Origin: UBA2773 sp964643985
GTDB lineage: Bacteria > Patescibacteriota > Minisyncoccia > Moranbacterales > DUUL01
Reading direction: 5' to 3'
DNA: 43,234 nucleotides
Assembly: GCA_964643985.1 (NCBI GenBank)
Contig: CAZXUS010000009.1
Span: 1-43,234, forward strand
The translations under genes and the position numbers were made by a program. Of this stretch, positions 14,378 to 22,277 are shown in pieces. The notes below the pieces were generated by a model, which worked only from the letters and a program-made list of their open reading frames with translations, did not search any database and was not told the DNA's origin. The first letter of the stretch is position 1. The number at the start of each line of letters is the position of its first letter.

Positions 14378-14447
14378 ACCTCCTCCCTCTCCCAAAGGCC
14401 CGCTTCGCCATAGCTTTAGCGAGACAAGGAAGACCGAGAAGGGTTTT
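14378..14447. repeat. Nested palindrome, copy 4
   Basis: Outer CCTCCTCCCTCTCCCAAAGG ... AGACCGAGAAGGG with one inner palindrome, CTTCGCCATAGCTTTAGCGA. A loose further copy of the inner element, CGCCTCGCCGTAGCTTCAGC, is at 14512-14531. The rest of 14242-14740 is simple ATACT-type sequence without a gene. Confidence 0.75.
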
Positions 14448-14769
14448 TAATTCCCTGAATAACTTAGATCCGTCATTCCCTCTCACACCTTCTACAATTC
14501 CCATGAAGACTCGCCTCGCCGTAGCTTCAGCAAAAGCGGACGGGAACCCAGCTATTAAAAAATTCAAAATTCAAAATTTTATACTCTATACTTCATACCA
14601 AATACTCCATATTAAATACTCTCTACTAAACCGATTTGACAACTCCTCCTCTTTTTGTTTTAATTAAGCTAGTTTCATTGACAATTACTTCAACCTTTTA
14701 ATCCCTGAAGTCTGGAGAGCTTCAATTTTTTCAATGTTTTGTTAACTTTTTTCAAAGGAGGTAAGACGT

Positions 14770-15204
14770 ATGAAAAAACTTTTTGACCTAAAAAGCTTGG
14801 CAATAATTTTTTGCCTGGCCGTTTTAACAATGACCTTTTCTCTGACTACAGAGATTATGGTTGCCGACAACAGCCCCAACATGGTGGGGATTACCAACAT
14901 TTCAACCCATTCTGAAATTTCTGCCAAGGGGGCTTATTTTCCCGCCGAAATTGTATCTGGCATTTTCGAAAATAGAGGTTCTTTAAGTGTCGCCACTTCT
15001 TCCCTGATTGGCAACGTAAACGACTCAATCGAAAAAACTGCCCTAAAAACAACGATTCTCATGGCAAAAAACACTGGATATGAGGTACCCGCACCCACCG
15101 ACATTGTAATTGGCGGTTATCTGTCAACTGTCCTCAAAGCAGAAGCAATCCCATCCGACCTTGTCGATTACAATGGTCTGGGTAGACACTTATTGATTAC
15201 ATGA
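14770..15204 (+). CDS. Exported protein (144 aa)
   Basis: N-terminal signal: MKKLFDLKSLAIIFCLAVLT followed by MTFSLTTEIMVADN, with likely cleavage near 30-33 (or retention as a membrane anchor). The mature part is small, without Cys, and alternates Ser/Thr/Ile/Gly: ISTHSEISAKGAYFPAEIVS, VPAPTDIVIGGYLSTVLKAE. No family is recognised. A strong AAAGGAGGT lies 8 nt before the ATG; the gene ends in TGA, and a terminator follows at 15236. Single-gene unit. Confidence 0.75.
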   Translation: MKKLFDLKSLAIIFCLAVLTMTFSLTTEIMVADNSPNMVGITNISTHSEISAKGAYFPAEIVSGIFENRGSLSVATSSLIGNVNDSIEKTALKTTILMAKNTGYEVPAPTDIVIGGYLSTVLKAEAIPSDLVDYNGLGRHLLIT

Positions 15205-15235
15205 CAAAACTCTCCGTCAACGACGAAGACCCCAT

Positions 15236-15276
15236 AAAAAAATCCCTGGAATCTAATTTTTTCCAGGGGTTTTTTA
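15236..15276 (+). terminator. Terminator of the exported-protein gene
   Basis: CCCTGGA-atctaatttt-TTCCAGGGGTTTTTT. Confidence 0.85.
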
Positions 15277-15293
15277 CGTCTAAAAACACTTCT

Positions 15294-15322
15294 GTCATTC
15301 CTGCGGAGGCGGGAATCCAGCC
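15294..15322. repeat. GCGGGAATCC palindromic repeat, copy 3
   Basis: GTCATTCCTGCG-gag-GCGGGAATCCAG. A CCGGCCGG palindrome and a fragment of the CTCGCGTCGCTTGCCGAGG inner element follow within 80 bp. Confidence 0.8.
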
Positions 15323-15435
15323 GTTTAAAAACCTACCGGCCGGTAAGCGAATTATAAATTAGATCATTGAAAATTGATTGCCCGTCTCGCGTCGCTTGCC
15401 GAGGCGGAAAAATTGTAAATTGATTTATTGAAAAT

Positions 15436-16740
15436 TTAGTTAGCCTTCTCTAGCGCAACCACTTCCCTCCAAACCCTCTGCCCTTTCCTCCCATAAATAA
15501 TCGTCTTTCTATTAGTTCGTTTAACTTCCATTCCAACTGGGATTTGATTAACAATCTTAAATCCCTTAATTTCGGGATTAATCGCGCCTTCTTTAATTCC
15601 TTTGAAGAAAGGCCAAATCATCACCACTCGCCCATCATCTTTCAAAATTTTTCTAAATTCTTCAATTACTTTTGTATATAAAATTTCTAAATCTTTTTTA
15701 ACTTTTTCGATATCTTGCACTTTTTCCTGAGGTCCCAGATATGGCTCCGTCACAACCACGTCAATTGAATTAAAGGAATTACCCGTTTGGAAAATTTCTT
15801 CGTCAAAACCTCCGCCACTCACTCTATTTACAGACTCAGTAAACTTCGTTCTTTGCTCAGTTTTTCCTCGAACTTTTCTCAAACGATTAATCCCCCCAGA
15901 CTTAATAACATCTAATAACTCAGTCGCACTACCTTTTTTTAACTCAAAATCATTTTTCTTAGATAAATGAAATTTTTCTTGAACCCATTCTAAATTCTTT
16001 TGACTATTTTTAACCGCTTTTTCAGAAATATCGGAACCAATTATTTTTTTCACTCCCAATAACATTGCTTCCATTAAAATCGTCCCTGAACCGCAGAAAG
16101 GGTCTAACAAAATTTGATTAGTTTTACCTTGCAAACCGATATTAAGCATTATCTGAGCCAATTTTGGAGGAATCATACCCGAATGACTGTCTCGAGCCGG
16201 TCGATTATAATCCCTAAAAGACAATCCTTCAAAATCCTGAACCGCTTTAGTAATTCCTAAATATTTTTTGCCATCGTTGAAAACGATTACAAATTCTTTC
16301 CCTGCGTCAGTTAATTTATTTTTAGCCACCACTACACTGGAAAGATTATCTCCTTTGCTAACAATCCAGCGACAAGAAATTTCACGAGCTTTCAATTCTC
16401 GTTTGACATCCATTGCTGTTTTTTTCAAATCAAGCTCTCGTCCTCCATAAAAAGAAAAACCGAATTTAAATTTCCCAATGAATTCTTCCGGCAAGTATTT
16501 CTTCACCACTCCCAACAACTCTCCGGAAGTCGAACTTCCGGAAGAAATTTCTTCGGCTAATTCCACAATCTTGATTGTCCCTCCTATTTTTTTAATAACT
16601 TTTTGTTCGTCCAAGGCTTCAGAAAATTCCACCTTCAAAACTTCCTTATTAATTAAAGAATATTTTTTGGGCTGAAATTTATTCAAAATTTCCGCCACCG
16701 ATAAAGCCGAATTATTTCCTAATATGAAAAAATAAGTCAT
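15436..16740 (-). CDS. TRM11-like RNA (guanine-N2) methyltransferase
   Basis: This 434-aa protein has a THUMP-like N-terminal half (GFSFYGGRELDLKKTAMDVK, residues 94-113) and a Rossmann SAM-dependent methyltransferase half. Motif I is LLDPFCGSGTILMEA (211-225), preceded by RPARDSHSGMIPPKLAQIML, a signature of TRM11/TrmG10 enzymes. The acidic loop is IGSDISEKAVKNSQKNL. The catalytic [DN]PPY-type motif reads TEPYLGP (about 330), as in TRM11-type enzymes. Family members make m2G or m2,2G at tRNA position 10; the exact substrate here is inferred. A ~40-residue basic insertion (NRLRKVRGKTEQRTKFTESV) separates the two MTase halves. No operon partner is visible. Confidence 0.8.
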   Translation of the reverse strand: MTYFFILGNNSALSVAEILNKFQPKKYSLINKEVLKVEFSEALDEQKVIKKIGGTIKIVELAEEISSGSSTSGELLGVVKKYLPEEFIGKFKFGFSFYGGRELDLKKTAMDVKRELKAREISCRWIVSKGDNLSSVVVAKNKLTDAGKEFVIVFNDGKKYLGITKAVQDFEGLSFRDYNRPARDSHSGMIPPKLAQIMLNIGLQGKTNQILLDPFCGSGTILMEAMLLGVKKIIGSDISEKAVKNSQKNLEWVQEKFHLSKKNDFELKKGSATELLDVIKSGGINRLRKVRGKTEQRTKFTESVNRVSGGGFDEEIFQTGNSFNSIDVVVTEPYLGPQEKVQDIEKVKKDLEILYTKVIEEFRKILKDDGRVVMIWPFFKGIKEGAINPEIKGFKIVNQIPVGMEVKRTNRKTIIYGRKGQRVWREVVALEKAN

Positions 16741-16869
16741 TGATAATCGATTAGTTAATTAAAAACTATTTAATAAATTCACCTTTAAAATTCTATCACT
16801 ATAAAACCCAAAACCCAAATCAAAAATTTGGGTTTCAAATAAAAATTCTATAAATGCAAAATACATTTT

Positions 16870-16987
16870 AAACTTAAATGTTTGAGTGCATTTTGAGGAA
16901 AATTCGAGTAGCGTATGAGATGTACTGACTGGTACATCGAAAAGCAACGGAGGATTTGACAAAAAAATGGGCCAAACAGTTAAGTTT
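16870..16987. ncRNA. Structured ~110-nt repeat, copy A
   Basis: The outer arms AAACTTAAATGTTT (16870-16883) and AAACAGTTAAGTTT (16974-16987) pair at 13 of 14 positions and continue with GCATTTT/AAAATGGGC. Inside, AAATTC pairs with GGATTT, and GATGTAC-tgactg-GTACATC forms a terminal hairpin. The core TTCGAGTAGCGTATGAGATG ... GAAAAGCAACGGAGGATTTGAC is shared with copies near the tRNA genes (30913-31013, 31111-31220, 31227-31350). Strand of transcription unknown; the order is given as on the plus strand. Confidence 0.65.
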
Positions 16988-16990
16988 AGG

Positions 16991-17938
16991 TTAGTAAACT
17001 TTTATAATGTGAGAAACATTCCCCCAATCATTATCCCAATACCGAACCCCCCCATCAATTTTTAAACTTCGGTTCCACTGATCAGCCCCAAATGAAGATT
17101 GCAACACTCGAACAATTCCGTATTGATCATTTTGATAAAATTTGTTTTTTCGATTCAAACTAATCAAGCCTTCTTTTCCCTCAGCTCGAACTTCCAAGCC
17201 ACTTTTATCATTATCCCTAAAAGTATTATTCTTTATATACAACTCACTTTTATCAATAGTCAATCGAAGTCCAACTCCATCGTTGTTCTTAACTCGATTG
17301 CCTTCAAACACTCCTTCGGAACCCTTTTCAAATTCCACCCCGTCTTTATCATTATCATAAATTTCATTATTTTTGACAGAAAATTTTCTTTGTTCCATAT
17401 AGATTCCATCCCATCCATTATAAGCAATTATGCTATTATAAATTTCTAACTTTTCATCATTTCGAGTATCAGCTGCTTCCGCGAAAATCCCGTCATCATC
17501 ATTATCGATAATTCTACAATCACTAATATAGGCTTTCGCTCCGCCTTTAACTTTAACTCCATACTGACCGTCTTTCAAAGTCAAATTATGAATTTCTGTA
17601 TTGTCATACATTTTTATTACTGGATCATCATCGTCATCCGCTTTTATCTTTACTTTATCTCGATCACTTCCATGCAATTCTACGCCCTTCCAAAGCTTTA
17701 GGTTTTCTTCATACTCGCCTTTTCGAACATAAACATCCTTATGATCATCCTTAGCTTCATCAATTCCATCTTGAATTTTCTTAAAAGGATGCGAAGAACT
17801 ACCATCTTCTGTTCCAGAGGCGTCCTCATCGACATACACAAAATTAGAACTAGCCCCAACGCCAAAAGTCATCCAGCCAGCCACAACTGCAATAACCACT
17901 AATAAACTCAATAAAAATTTAAAACTAACTATCTTCAT
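16991..17938 (-). CDS. Exported right-handed beta-helix protein
   Basis: This 315-aa protein has a signal peptide (MKIVSFKFLLSLLVVIAVVAGWM) and a mature part with the DUF1565/NosD layout. FVYVDEDASGTEDGSSSHPFKKIQDGIDEA opens the domain, followed by repeated turns such as NTEIHNLTLKDGQYGVKVKG, ISDCRIIDNDDDGIF, IYNSIIAYNGWDGIYME, VKNNEIYDNDKDGVEF and IKNNTFRDNDKSGLEV. These Asn/Asp-rich ~22-residue coils are typical of parallel beta-helices in surface or polysaccharide-binding proteins. The start at 17938 is chosen for the signal peptide. The frame stays open to 18049, but those 37 codons come from the MITE at 17966-18293. Confidence 0.85.
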   Translation of the reverse strand: MKIVSFKFLLSLLVVIAVVAGWMTFGVGASSNFVYVDEDASGTEDGSSSHPFKKIQDGIDEAKDDHKDVYVRKGEYEENLKLWKGVELHGSDRDKVKIKADDDDDPVIKMYDNTEIHNLTLKDGQYGVKVKGGAKAYISDCRIIDNDDDGIFAEAADTRNDEKLEIYNSIIAYNGWDGIYMEQRKFSVKNNEIYDNDKDGVEFEKGSEGVFEGNRVKNNDGVGLRLTIDKSELYIKNNTFRDNDKSGLEVRAEGKEGLISLNRKNKFYQNDQYGIVRVLQSSFGADQWNRSLKIDGGVRYWDNDWGNVSHIIKVY

Positions 17939-17965
17939 AAAATATTGATTAATTTTAGAATTCCA

Positions 17966-18293
17966 GAAACTATTTTTAATCACAGTTTCGTTACGAAATT
18001 TATCAGTTTTGAGATAAATTCTTAAAATAATTTTTGAAGCACTAACCATAGTTAATGTAATAAAATTTTTGAAGAATCAGAGTTTGCTTTTTATTATTAT
18101 TTCGTTACTATATTTTATAATTTTTAAATTAAATTCTTTAAATAATTTTTGAAGCACTAACTTGTGTTAATGTGATAAAATTTTTAAATAATTTAATTAA
18201 AAATTTAAAATTTAGTAGAAATAATGATAGAGAGCAAACTCTTAAGCCAAAACTGGAAAATTGTAGTAGAAAAGGTGATTATAGATAGTCCCT
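17966..18293. mobile_element. MITE copy a with nested second element
   Basis: The right end reads, inverted, GGGACTATCTATAATCACC; the left end is worn (GAAACTATTTTTAATCAC). The middle resembles the other copies of this family. A second element with its own termini, AGAGTTTGCTTTTTATTATT / AATAATGATAGAGAGCAAACTCT-type ends, sits at 18079-18242. No transposase is encoded, so mobility would need a protein in trans. It fills most of the 440-nt space between genes. Confidence 0.7.
18079..18242. mobile_element. Nested element with AGAGTTTGC termini
   Basis: AGAGTTTGC ... GCAAACTCT inverted ends, 164 bp, inside MITE copy a. A shorter relative (41473-41577) sits in the same place within MITE copy d, so the composite was probably copied as a unit. 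Its interior resembles the host element. Confidence 0.6.
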
Positions 18294-18379
18294 TATATTA
18301 CCAGAGAAACCCAAAAAAAGTCAATAGAAAAACAGCCTAACAACCTGCTAGCACTGTTCTTTTTAAAATTTATATTTTA

Positions 18380-19144
18380 TTATTTTTTTTTAATTAAAAC
18401 CCATTTATAAAAAATTCCCAAAAAACCAGCCGAACCCAACGTCCAAAACAACCAAGCCCAACCATCTCGCTGTTCTTGACTTCCAGCCACACCGACTCCG
18501 TTTTCCTCGCTTTCTCCTTCTCCTACGACCACTTCCCTTTCCTTCGAAGTTTGTTCTCCTTCAACTATCGGAGGTTCTCCTGTCACCACTCGACCCTGAT
18601 TAGCCAAAATCTGAACCTCCGTTTCTGCTTCAACCTCAATCGCATCTATTCTAAATTCAAGATCAAAAACCGACTCCAACCCCTGATATTCATTACCAGC
18701 TTCTTTGTCAAAAACTATTTTAATTCGATATTCTTTTCCTTTCTCCTTGCTTAGCCGATCCACAAAAAGCTTTGTTCCATCGGCTTCCTCAACGTCATAT
18801 CGGTCTCCAGCTCCTCCGATTCGATAACTTCCATCCGTTACCCGAATCACATAAAATTTCAATTTTTCCGCCAGTTTCTTTTTCCCTGATTTTAAATCTA
18901 CAGTAAAAAACAAATTAACATCATAATCACTACTGTCATTTTCTACTCGAATTGTTTTGGATTCCTCCCAGCCTGGCGCAATATTACTATAATCAAAAAT
19001 CTTACTTCCGCTAATATTAGTCCCCACTGGAAATTCCACATCAATTTTATCCGCCGCTCTAGCCACATTCAGACTAAACAAAAGATTTACGGCTAAAATA
19101 GCCGTTAAAAATCCCACTGATTTTATAATTTTTTTGATGCTCAT
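18380..19144 (-). CDS. Exported, C-terminally anchored surface protein
   Basis: This 254-aa protein starts with a signal peptide (KIIKSVGFLTAILAVNLLFSLNVARAA, cleavage near 31). A beta-rich domain follows (about 35-170) with FPVGTNISGSKIFDYSNIAPGWEESKTIRVEN, a pattern seen in TasA/camelysin-related and other 'anchored wrinkle' domains: SxxSGxxIxxxNxxPG followed by a strand. Next comes an acidic linker (EGEQTSKEREVVVGEGESEE) and a single membrane span, WLFWTLGSAGFLGIFYKWVLIKKK, with a basic cytoplasmic end. It lies 93 nt downstream of the lamin-tail protein and probably belongs to the same surface operon. The family assignment is tentative. Confidence 0.75.
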   Translation of the reverse strand: MSIKKIIKSVGFLTAILAVNLLFSLNVARAADKIDVEFPVGTNISGSKIFDYSNIAPGWEESKTIRVENDSSDYDVNLFFTVDLKSGKKKLAEKLKFYVIRVTDGSYRIGGAGDRYDVEEADGTKLFVDRLSKEKGKEYRIKIVFDKEAGNEYQGLESVFDLEFRIDAIEVEAETEVQILANQGRVVTGEPPIVEGEQTSKEREVVVGEGESEENGVGVAGSQEQRDGWAWLFWTLGSAGFLGIFYKWVLIKKK

Positions 19145-19237
19145 TTCGATATACTATTTAATTTAAAATTGAATATTACAACATTGAAAGTTGAATGGAT
19201 GTTGAATATTGATTATTGAATATTTCTAAAGCCCTTC

Positions 19238-21421
19238 TTAATCTTCTTCGTCGTCAACTGGTTTTTCATCTTTTTTTTCACTGTCTTCTTCCTTCAATTC
19301 TTCTTCTTTTTCGTCATCATTAGCTTCTTCTTCAACTAAAAGTTCTTCCGGCTCTTCTAAATCCTCGTTTTCATCTCCAACTTCTTCCGCTATCTCATTA
19401 CTGTCTGTTTCTTCTTCAACCTCTTCCTCGCCCTCCACAACTTCAGCGTCAGCAAATTCTTCTAACCCAACTTCCTCCTCAATTGGTTCGCCCGCCTGAA
19501 ATCCCTCCTCCTCCATCAATGACTCCTCAGGAGCTTCATCATCTGCCCCATCAGTCAACTCTGACTGAGGTTCATTGTTAATTATTTCTTGTTCATTATT
19601 AACTGCTATTTCTTCATTACTAATTGCTGTTTGTTCATTACTAATTGCTGTTTGTTCATTATTAACTGCTATTTGTTCATTGTTAATTGCTGTTTCTTCA
19701 TTGTTAATTGCTGTTTGTTCATTGTTAATTGCTGTTTCTTCATTACTAATTGCTGTTTGTTCATTACTAATTGCTGTTTGTTCATTATTAACTGCTATTT
19801 CCTGTTCATTATTAACTATTTCTTGTTCATTGTTAATTGCTGTTTGTTCATTGTTAATTGCTGTTTGTTCATTGTTAATTGCTATCTCCGACTGCAAAAG
19901 TCCAATCGCCATCATAAAATCCTCCTCACAAACCGGCTTCCCATCTTCAAAGCAAACCTCCCCATAATATTTCAATAACTCTCGAGTGCTATTTTCATCA
20001 TCGTTCGCTTTCCCCGGAGTTGGAATTGGATCAATCCAATTATCAAACCCATCCGGATATCGAATAAAAGATTTACCTATTGGAACATCTGATTTACCGT
20101 TCCCATTAAAATCATTAACGTTAAAACCCAATAAAGTTGCAGTAAGATCATCAAAATCAGAGCCATCATAACCATGAAAATCGACCAGGACTCCTCCTGA
20201 TTCGATCTCTCCATTATACAATTTTAATTCTTCTTCGCCTTCATTATTTAACTCAAAATGCCAATCTTTATTTCTATAAATCACTAAATATCCCTTAGCA
20301 GGAACTATCGTTTCGCCTGAATCCCCTGTATCTCCATCGTTGTCAGAATTCTCCTCGCCAATCAAAATACCGCTATCATCAGCATCATATAGATACCAAC
20401 CGGCTACATCAAAATCAACATCACCCTTGTTATACAGTTCTACCCATTCACCTCCTGGCATCAAAGCCCTATCATCACCCACTGGATTTGGCACAAACTC
20501 ATTCAACACCACAAAATCTTCCGCTTTATTACTAACTTCAACTTCAATCCAGTCGAAAGACCCAGCGTCCTTATTATCCGCTTCATCCCGAGCCTCTAAT
20601 TTAATTTCATAAATTCCATCCGAAAAATTAGTTGTATCCCAACTATAAAGATTTTTGCTAATAAGAGAGTTGTTTTCATTTACCACTCCCGGCCCAGCCA
20701 CTGTGTGACCATTTGAATCCTGAATAACTAACCAGTAGTGATGTGGATTATTATCAATGACCGAACCTTCTATAACTACTTTCCCTGAAACTTTATCGTC
20801 ATCTTCTAGCTTTTCAATTTCAACCACCGGTGCAGTTCTATCATACACAACCGAACAACCTTCACTCCAACCAGAAATCAAATCGGAATTACCGTCACCA
20901 TTAGTGTCCACCAAGGCTCTCACTCGATTATGCCACAACCCTTCAGTTCCAGCGGAACTTCCAAAAGTCCTAAAATTTGAATAAGAGGTGTTCCACACCT
21001 CATGTCCTTGCCAATCACCTTCGTTGTTGAGATTTTTCCCGGGTCGCAACCATTGTTTTTCATATTCAACATCAAACTCATGATAATCCACATCTTCCCA
21101 TAAAAAAGAAATTCTTCCGTCTCCCTCTGTCGGGAAATCTCCATTAGTAATTCCTCCGCAAGCAATATCAACCGGAAGTTCAAAGTGAGAATCAGATTCA
21201 GAACGAACATTCCAGCCTAAAACCTCCGGAACCTCAGGCAACACCCAATAACCAGTTGAAAAAGTATTCCCAGTCACAGAAACATTATCGGTAAAAAAAG
21301 AACTAGTCTTTTCAATTTGACTCATCCCCAAAAAGAAAACCATCCCCAAACCCAAAACGCTCAGCTTTCTAACTGATTTCCAAATCCGCTTAGTAATGAT
21401 TGATCGATACCGCTTCTTCAT
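19238..21421 (-). CDS. Surface protein: SipW-type signal, lamin-tail domain, heptad repeats
   Basis: This is a 727-aa exported protein. The long N-terminus ends in GMVFFLGMSQIEKTSSFFTD followed by NVSVTGNTFSTGYW, the SipW-dependent signal pattern, matching the signal peptidase encoded just upstream. Next come Ig-like/Big domains (VVIEGSVIDNNPHHYWLVIQ; GIYEIKLEARDEADN) and a lamin-tail domain (about 300-470) with VVLNEFVPNPVGDD, GGEWVELYNKG and VDFDVAGWYLYD. A tract of 15 imperfect heptads, AINNEQT/AISNEET, follows, encoded by a 21-bp minisatellite (about 19571-19889). The end is a ~110-residue very acidic tail (EEEVEEE, KDEKPVDDEED) with no visible anchor. Lamin-tail domains occur in many bacterial exported nucleases and adhesins. 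Confidence 0.85.
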   Translation of the reverse strand: MKKRYRSIITKRIWKSVRKLSVLGLGMVFFLGMSQIEKTSSFFTDNVSVTGNTFSTGYWVLPEVPEVLGWNVRSESDSHFELPVDIACGGITNGDFPTEGDGRISFLWEDVDYHEFDVEYEKQWLRPGKNLNNEGDWQGHEVWNTSYSNFRTFGSSAGTEGLWHNRVRALVDTNGDGNSDLISGWSEGCSVVYDRTAPVVEIEKLEDDDKVSGKVVIEGSVIDNNPHHYWLVIQDSNGHTVAGPGVVNENNSLISKNLYSWDTTNFSDGIYEIKLEARDEADNKDAGSFDWIEVEVSNKAEDFVVLNEFVPNPVGDDRALMPGGEWVELYNKGDVDFDVAGWYLYDADDSGILIGEENSDNDGDTGDSGETIVPAKGYLVIYRNKDWHFELNNEGEEELKLYNGEIESGGVLVDFHGYDGSDFDDLTATLLGFNVNDFNGNGKSDVPIGKSFIRYPDGFDNWIDPIPTPGKANDDENSTRELLKYYGEVCFEDGKPVCEEDFMMAIGLLQSEIAINNEQTAINNEQTAINNEQEIVNNEQEIAVNNEQTAISNEQTAISNEETAINNEQTAINNEETAINNEQIAVNNEQTAISNEQTAISNEEIAVNNEQEIINNEPQSELTDGADDEAPEESLMEEEGFQAGEPIEEEVGLEEFADAEVVEGEEEVEEETDSNEIAEEVGDENEDLEEPEELLVEEEANDDEKEEELKEEDSEKKDEKPVDDEED
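19571..19889 (-). repeat. 21-bp coding minisatellite
   Basis: Fifteen imperfect copies of a 21-bp unit (plus strand ATTGCTGTTTGTTCATTGTT plus A) inside the lamin-tail gene. Two units carry 3-bp additions or changes giving EI instead of T. Because the unit is a multiple of three, copy-number change keeps the frame. The same words (TTGTTAATTGCT, GTTCATTGTTAATTG) occur in intergenic DNA near 6000, 8670 and 27840. Confidence 0.85.
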
Positions 21422-21590
21422 TTCCGTCTTTATTGAATAATTTACCCTTCCAGTTTTAACATTTGACCTTAATTTAAAATAATTTACCCGTCTCTCAAAA
21501 ACAGAAATATTGGTTATTGAATATTGATTATTAAATGAATATTGGTTATTGAATATTGAATGAATGTTGATTATTGGTTATTGAATATTC

Positions 21591-22169
21591 CTAAGACTCT
21601 TCTCCCTTAGTATCCTCTTTTTTAATATCATCATTTTCCAATTTACCTACTTCGCGTTTTTTTCTTCTCTTCCGATAATCCAATTTCTTCTTAATTTCTT
21701 TTTTAATCTTTCGCAACTCCTCATAAATCAAAATTGTTGCAGGAATAATAATTATCAAAATGAAACCCTGCGAAGTCTTAGAAAAACTAACCAAATAACC
21801 CAAATACGGAATAGTTAGATAAAATTTTCCTACAATTTCTTCCGGCAAAACCTCTTCTCGGTCTTCACCATCATTAGCATCTCCCTTAGTGAAAAATTTT
21901 CCATCTGCTTCCCTGACAATTCGATGCGTAATGGTTGTTTTTGAATTTTTAGTTTTTCGAGTAACAATATCATCCACTTGATAACGCTCCACGACTCGAG
22001 TGAAAATCACGCTCCCGGTGTGAATCTTCGGCTCCATCGATCCCGACTGAACCGTAAAAAGTTTATACTTTTCCGAGGGATTAACCGTCGAAAAAATAAC
22101 CAACGCTCCAATCAAAAGCAAAACCACTAAAATCAAATTAATCACCGTCTTATAAATTTTTCTCAACAT
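21591..22169 (-). CDS. sipW: SipW-type signal peptidase I
   Basis: This 192-aa membrane protease has an N-terminal span (INLILVVLLLIGALVIFSTV) and the catalytic Ser in QSGSMEPKI (S44). THRIV (H82) stands in place of Lys, the Ser-His arrangement of ER/archaeal-type and SipW peptidases, and GDAND (D97) is the conserved box. A second span, GFILIIIIPATILIYEELR, follows, then a strongly basic cytoplasmic tail (KKEIKKKLDYRKRRKKR). In Bacillus, SipW cleaves TasA-type fibre subunits. Here it lies between a TasA-like gene and a lamin-tail gene whose signal fits the same enzyme. No Lys-type signal peptidase is in the window. Confidence 0.9.
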   Translation of the reverse strand: MLRKIYKTVINLILVVLLLIGALVIFSTVNPSEKYKLFTVQSGSMEPKIHTGSVIFTRVVERYQVDDIVTRKTKNSKTTITHRIVREADGKFFTKGDANDGEDREEVLPEEIVGKFYLTIPYLGYLVSFSKTSQGFILIIIIPATILIYEELRKIKKEIKKKLDYRKRRKKREVGKLENDDIKKEDTKGEES

Positions 22170-22221
22170 GTTTATTATCTTTCATTAAAAATATTTCTGA
22201 ATCTTTCCTCCTCGCTCCACT

Positions 22222-22260
22222 CACCCCACCTCGACTACTCAGTAGCCGAGTCCCGGGGTG
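22222..22260 (-). promoter_or_regulatory. Intergenic hairpin between fibre and peptidase genes
   Basis: CACCCC ... CTCGaCTACT-c-AGTAGcCGAG ... GGGGTG, a strong GC-rich stem in the 108-nt gap between the TasA-like gene and sipW. No U tract follows on the minus strand, so it is not a classic terminator. It is better read as a processing or stability element that could raise subunit mRNA over peptidase mRNA. Confidence 0.45.
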
Positions 22261-22277
22261 AAAAAAGATTGGAATCT

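Noticed and set aside
16759..16962. 67-codon minus-strand frame
   Set aside because: It runs through structured repeat copy A and lacks a ribosome binding site; the similar text in the 31 kb antisense frame comes from the same repeat.
19571..19889. CRISPR array
   Set aside because: The 21-bp units are head-to-tail without unique spacers and encode in-frame heptads.
22222..22260. Rho-independent terminator after the TasA-like gene
   Set aside because: The stem is strong but no U tract follows on the coding strand.
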